Shown piece after piece: positions 63,201 through 64,000 of a stretch of 64,000 nucleotides of DNA. Made by a program: the position numbers and the translations under genes. Position 1 is the stretch's first letter. Every line of letters begins with the position of its first letter. The notes beneath the pieces are model-generated. The model was not told where the DNA came from. It saw only the letters and a program-made list of their open reading frames with translations, and ran no database searches. Origin of the DNA: Chelativorans salis (lineage in GTDB: Bacteria > Pseudomonadota > Alphaproteobacteria > Rhizobiales > Rhizobiaceae); the NCBI RefSeq assembly GCF_025336525.1, contig NZ_JAOCZP010000001.1, positions 558,001 through 622,000 on the forward strand, read 5' to 3'.

Positions 63201-63425
63201 GATACGGGCGTGGGCATGAGCTCCGCCGAGATCGATGAGGCGCTGAAACCCTTCAAGCAGATCAACACCTTGCGCCGCAAGCGCGGCGACGGCACTGGGC
63301 TTGGCCTGCCGCTGACGAGAGCCATGGTCGAAGCCAACAGGGCACAGTTCACCATTACCTCGAGGCCCGGCGAAGGCACGCTGGTGGAGATCACCTTCCC
63401 GCCCACGCGGGTGCTAGCGGATTGA
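60231..63425 (+). CDS. Large multi-PAS sensor histidine kinase, PdhS-like
   Basis: 1064 residues, no membrane helix. PAS-like folds at ~5-60, ~286-335, ~585-635 (LTHLPLPILIHSGDRLHYAN) and ~700-815 (VDTATDGIAVIADDGTI); Ala/Glu-rich low-complexity linkers at ~225-285 and ~395-570. The kinase core has SQKSEFLARVSHEIRTPLNA (His ~842), IALNILSNAVRYTP (N box), RDTGVGMSS and GDGTGLGLPLTRAMV. GPIGNERYRDYLRDINRSGN after the H box is typical of the PleC/DivJ/PdhS group that controls DivK and CtrA in Hyphomicrobiales, and the size fits Brucella PdhS. The ribosome site is weak. Confidence 0.88.
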   Translation: MASAYSFLDIAVLDEVRERFAAGDALAVLSVDLAEIVWANGAGAAWLGYPDIEAAIGNAPRLPAVALRQVAAAPGFPDIGRDRPLALRLAGGLKSRIVSLQATAIALPRGEKALLLALPSPVTKDAMEKEQAERIVAGFDEPGHFAALLDAEGNVAAASEGFEALGITADTLRALVEEVHGEEDRLVKKPIAGAHPFPAGIARLTDAPATHLLVVVDEGPTAVGLAVEDEDVAESTPEALQAEEPEPVAAEPEEPVAAPVAEEPRAAAEHSSTESRPESETHAARTVRFAWRTDEEGRFSAISEGFAEAMGAPAADIIGRSFREVSNAFGLDPTGSIARLLERRDTWSGRTVMWPLSGTELKVPVDLAALPVYGRGHTFEGFRGFGIARLSEAEVDPEKIGLALTSSAPEEKPEDLPPSAEHGEPRDLATEEAPAEATTDPFLGETPAISISDGPERPTTDKVIRLAEHREDTRDTRLSASERTAFREIGERLRRASEAAAARAAEVSDAEEPKAAEEAPAPEAITAARETRLAPEATADAATEEVQKQAAEPDEEQKTPPPDFIPSAFAHPAPERREKATDTGLLTHLPLPILIHSGDRLHYANREFFTFTGYEDLAALEAAGGIGALFEEPQDGAEEAPSRALRLTTAQGTDVPVEAHLQSMPWENGKALMLALRPAREGVASRAEDADEVEARLMEMRAIVDTATDGIAVIADDGTIRSINRPAEALFGFDAEHVTGKPFSSLFAIESQRTVQDYLTALADNGVASVLNDGRQVIGREAQGRFIPLFITIGRLPNQSGYCAVLRDITHWKRAEEELTQARAQAERASSQKSEFLARVSHEIRTPLNAIIGFSELMIDEKFGPIGNERYRDYLRDINRSGNHVLDLVNDLLDISKIEAGQQEMQYEAVPLNETLGEVVAMMQPQANSERVIIRSSFASRLPDVVADLRSVRQIALNILSNAVRYTPAGGQVIVSTAYDTDGSVVMRVRDTGVGMSSAEIDEALKPFKQINTLRRKRGDGTGLGLPLTRAMVEANRAQFTITSRPGEGTLVEITFPPTRVLAD

Positions 63426-63453
63426 CGTCGGCAGTCGATAACCTGACAATCGC

Positions 63454-63474
63454 AGTTTAGAATTATTCTAAACT
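63454..63474. promoter_or_regulatory. Irr-type iron-control palindrome (ICE-like box)
   Basis: agtttagaat, one central t, attctaaact: a perfect 21-base palindrome containing TTTAGAA...TTCTAAA, the rhizobial Irr recognition sequence. It lies 130 bases before an iron ABC transporter binding-protein gene, so regulation by heme-dependent Irr is very likely. Confidence 0.8.
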
Positions 63475-63603
63475 ACTGATTTTGTTGCCTTTCCCTTGAC
63501 CCAAAAACGGGTTTCCCTCATTAGATGAGCTGCGGAGCGGTAGTCCCTCCGCACGGTTTGAAACCTCTTGCCGGGACCTTGTCTCCCGGTGTTCAGGAGA
63601 ACG

Positions 63604-64000
63604 ATGATGTTTGACACTTCCTCCAAGCTGAAAGCGGGTCTGGCGGCCCTCTCCGTCGCCGCTGGCGCTTCGCTGCTTCCGCTTACGGCACAGGCCGAAG
63701 GGACGGTGAATATCTATTCACAGCGTCAGCCCTTCCTGATCCAGCCGTTGCTGGATGCCTTCACGGAAGAAACCGGAATTGAGGCCGAGGTGCTTCACCT
63801 CGACGAGGGTCTGCCCGAGCGTATCGCCGCCGAGGGCGAGAACTCCCCCGCCGACGTCATCCTGACCGTCGATATCGGCCGGCTCGCCGCCGTGGTCGAT
63901 GCGGGCGTCACCCAGCCGGTCGAGAACGACGTCATCAACGAAGCCATTCCCGCCCAGTACCGGGACCCGGAGGGTCACTGGTTCGGCGTGACGACGCGCG
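63604..64000 (+). CDS. Iron(III) ABC transporter substrate-binding protein, FbpA/FutA type (3' cut by window edge)
   Basis: The 132 visible residues start with a Sec signal (LKAGLAALSVAAGASLLPLTAQA) [19-residue core: AGLAALSVAAGASLLPLTA] and continue GTVNIYSQRQPFLIQPLLDA, then DVILTVDIGRLAAVVDAGV, the pattern of periplasmic ferric-iron binding proteins with an early Tyr ligand region (NIYSQRQ). AGGAG precedes two adjacent ATG codons (63604 and 63607); the second is at the better distance. An Irr-type palindrome upstream supports iron regulation. The rest of the gene and the permease/ATPase genes lie beyond the window. Confidence 0.88.
   Translation, partial: MMFDTSSKLKAGLAALSVAAGASLLPLTAQAEGTVNIYSQRQPFLIQPLLDAFTEETGIEAEVLHLDEGLPERIAAEGENSPADVILTVDIGRLAAVVDAGVTQPVENDVINEAIPAQYRDPEGHWFGVTTR

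Noticed and set aside
1-64000. CRISPR arrays, integrons or prophage
   Set aside because: No regularly spaced direct repeats, integrase or phage structural genes were seen; the only mobile trace is the IS5 remnant near 58 kb.

Overview
The window looks like chromosome from an alphaproteobacterium of the Hyphomicrobiales (Rhizobiales), probably near the Mesorhizobium/Chelativorans/Nitratireductor group. Supporting signs: high GC; a tRNA-His with discriminator A73 and a G1:U72 pair (an alphaproteobacterial peculiarity); a PdhS-like cell-cycle kinase next to a CtrA-like box; a perfect Irr-type palindrome before an iron-transport gene; several GGAAC-N16-nGTT promoters of the general-stress sigma factor EcfG type; and a phasin. 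I name no species.

Layout. 1-5.3 kb: partial LysR regulator, AraC/GyrI regulator with a GyrI-like partner, DUF1772 membrane protein, APH(3')-like kinase, xseA. 5.25-6.23 kb: structured non-coding stretch with a boxA-like element. 6.2-17.3 kb: surface polysaccharide locus (sulfotransferase, four glycosyltransferases, polysaccharide pyruvyl transferase, Wzx flippase, ABC exporter, acyltransferase). 17.7-21.3 kb: DgcA-like demethylase divergent from a TetR gene across an inverted-repeat operator, then a ProC-like reductase, suggesting N-methylated proline/betaine catabolism. 21.4-30.1 kb: FAD-Rieske oxidoreductase divergent from a caa3-type oxidase operon with CtaG, a triheme cytochrome c, CoxB-cytochrome c, an embedded Na+/Ca2+ exchanger-family protein and a subunit I-III fusion; both directions carry EcfG-like promoters.

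30.3-41.5 kb is the most distinctive block: a GntR regulator, DUF1537 acid-sugar kinase and peptide-type ABC importer face a sialidase-like BNR protein, PdxA-family dehydrogenase, DapA/NanA-family lyase and Fe-alcohol dehydrogenase, all tightly coupled and bordered on both sides by gene remnants. It reads as an acquired pathway for a sugar acid or glycoside whose substrate I cannot name.

41.7-51 kb mixes broken genes (a frameshifted GlxA/AraC regulator, a glucan-branching-enzyme N-terminus) with intact ones: an APH-family kinase, DUF378, an RsbQ-like hydrolase coupled to a PAS histidine kinase, an AI-2E-family transporter and an EEP-family protein. 51-58.3 kb: VOC protein; a four-gene FMN reductase / DUF6506 / arylamine N-acetyltransferase / DMT exporter operon; AraC and LysR regulators; a truncated FMN-reductase copy; a diverged 130-140 bp repeat pair; and an IS5-family transposase remnant. 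58.5-64 kb returns to core genes: GNAT, tRNA-His, phasin with clear promoter and terminator, a large PdhS-like kinase, and the start of an iron ABC transporter binding protein.
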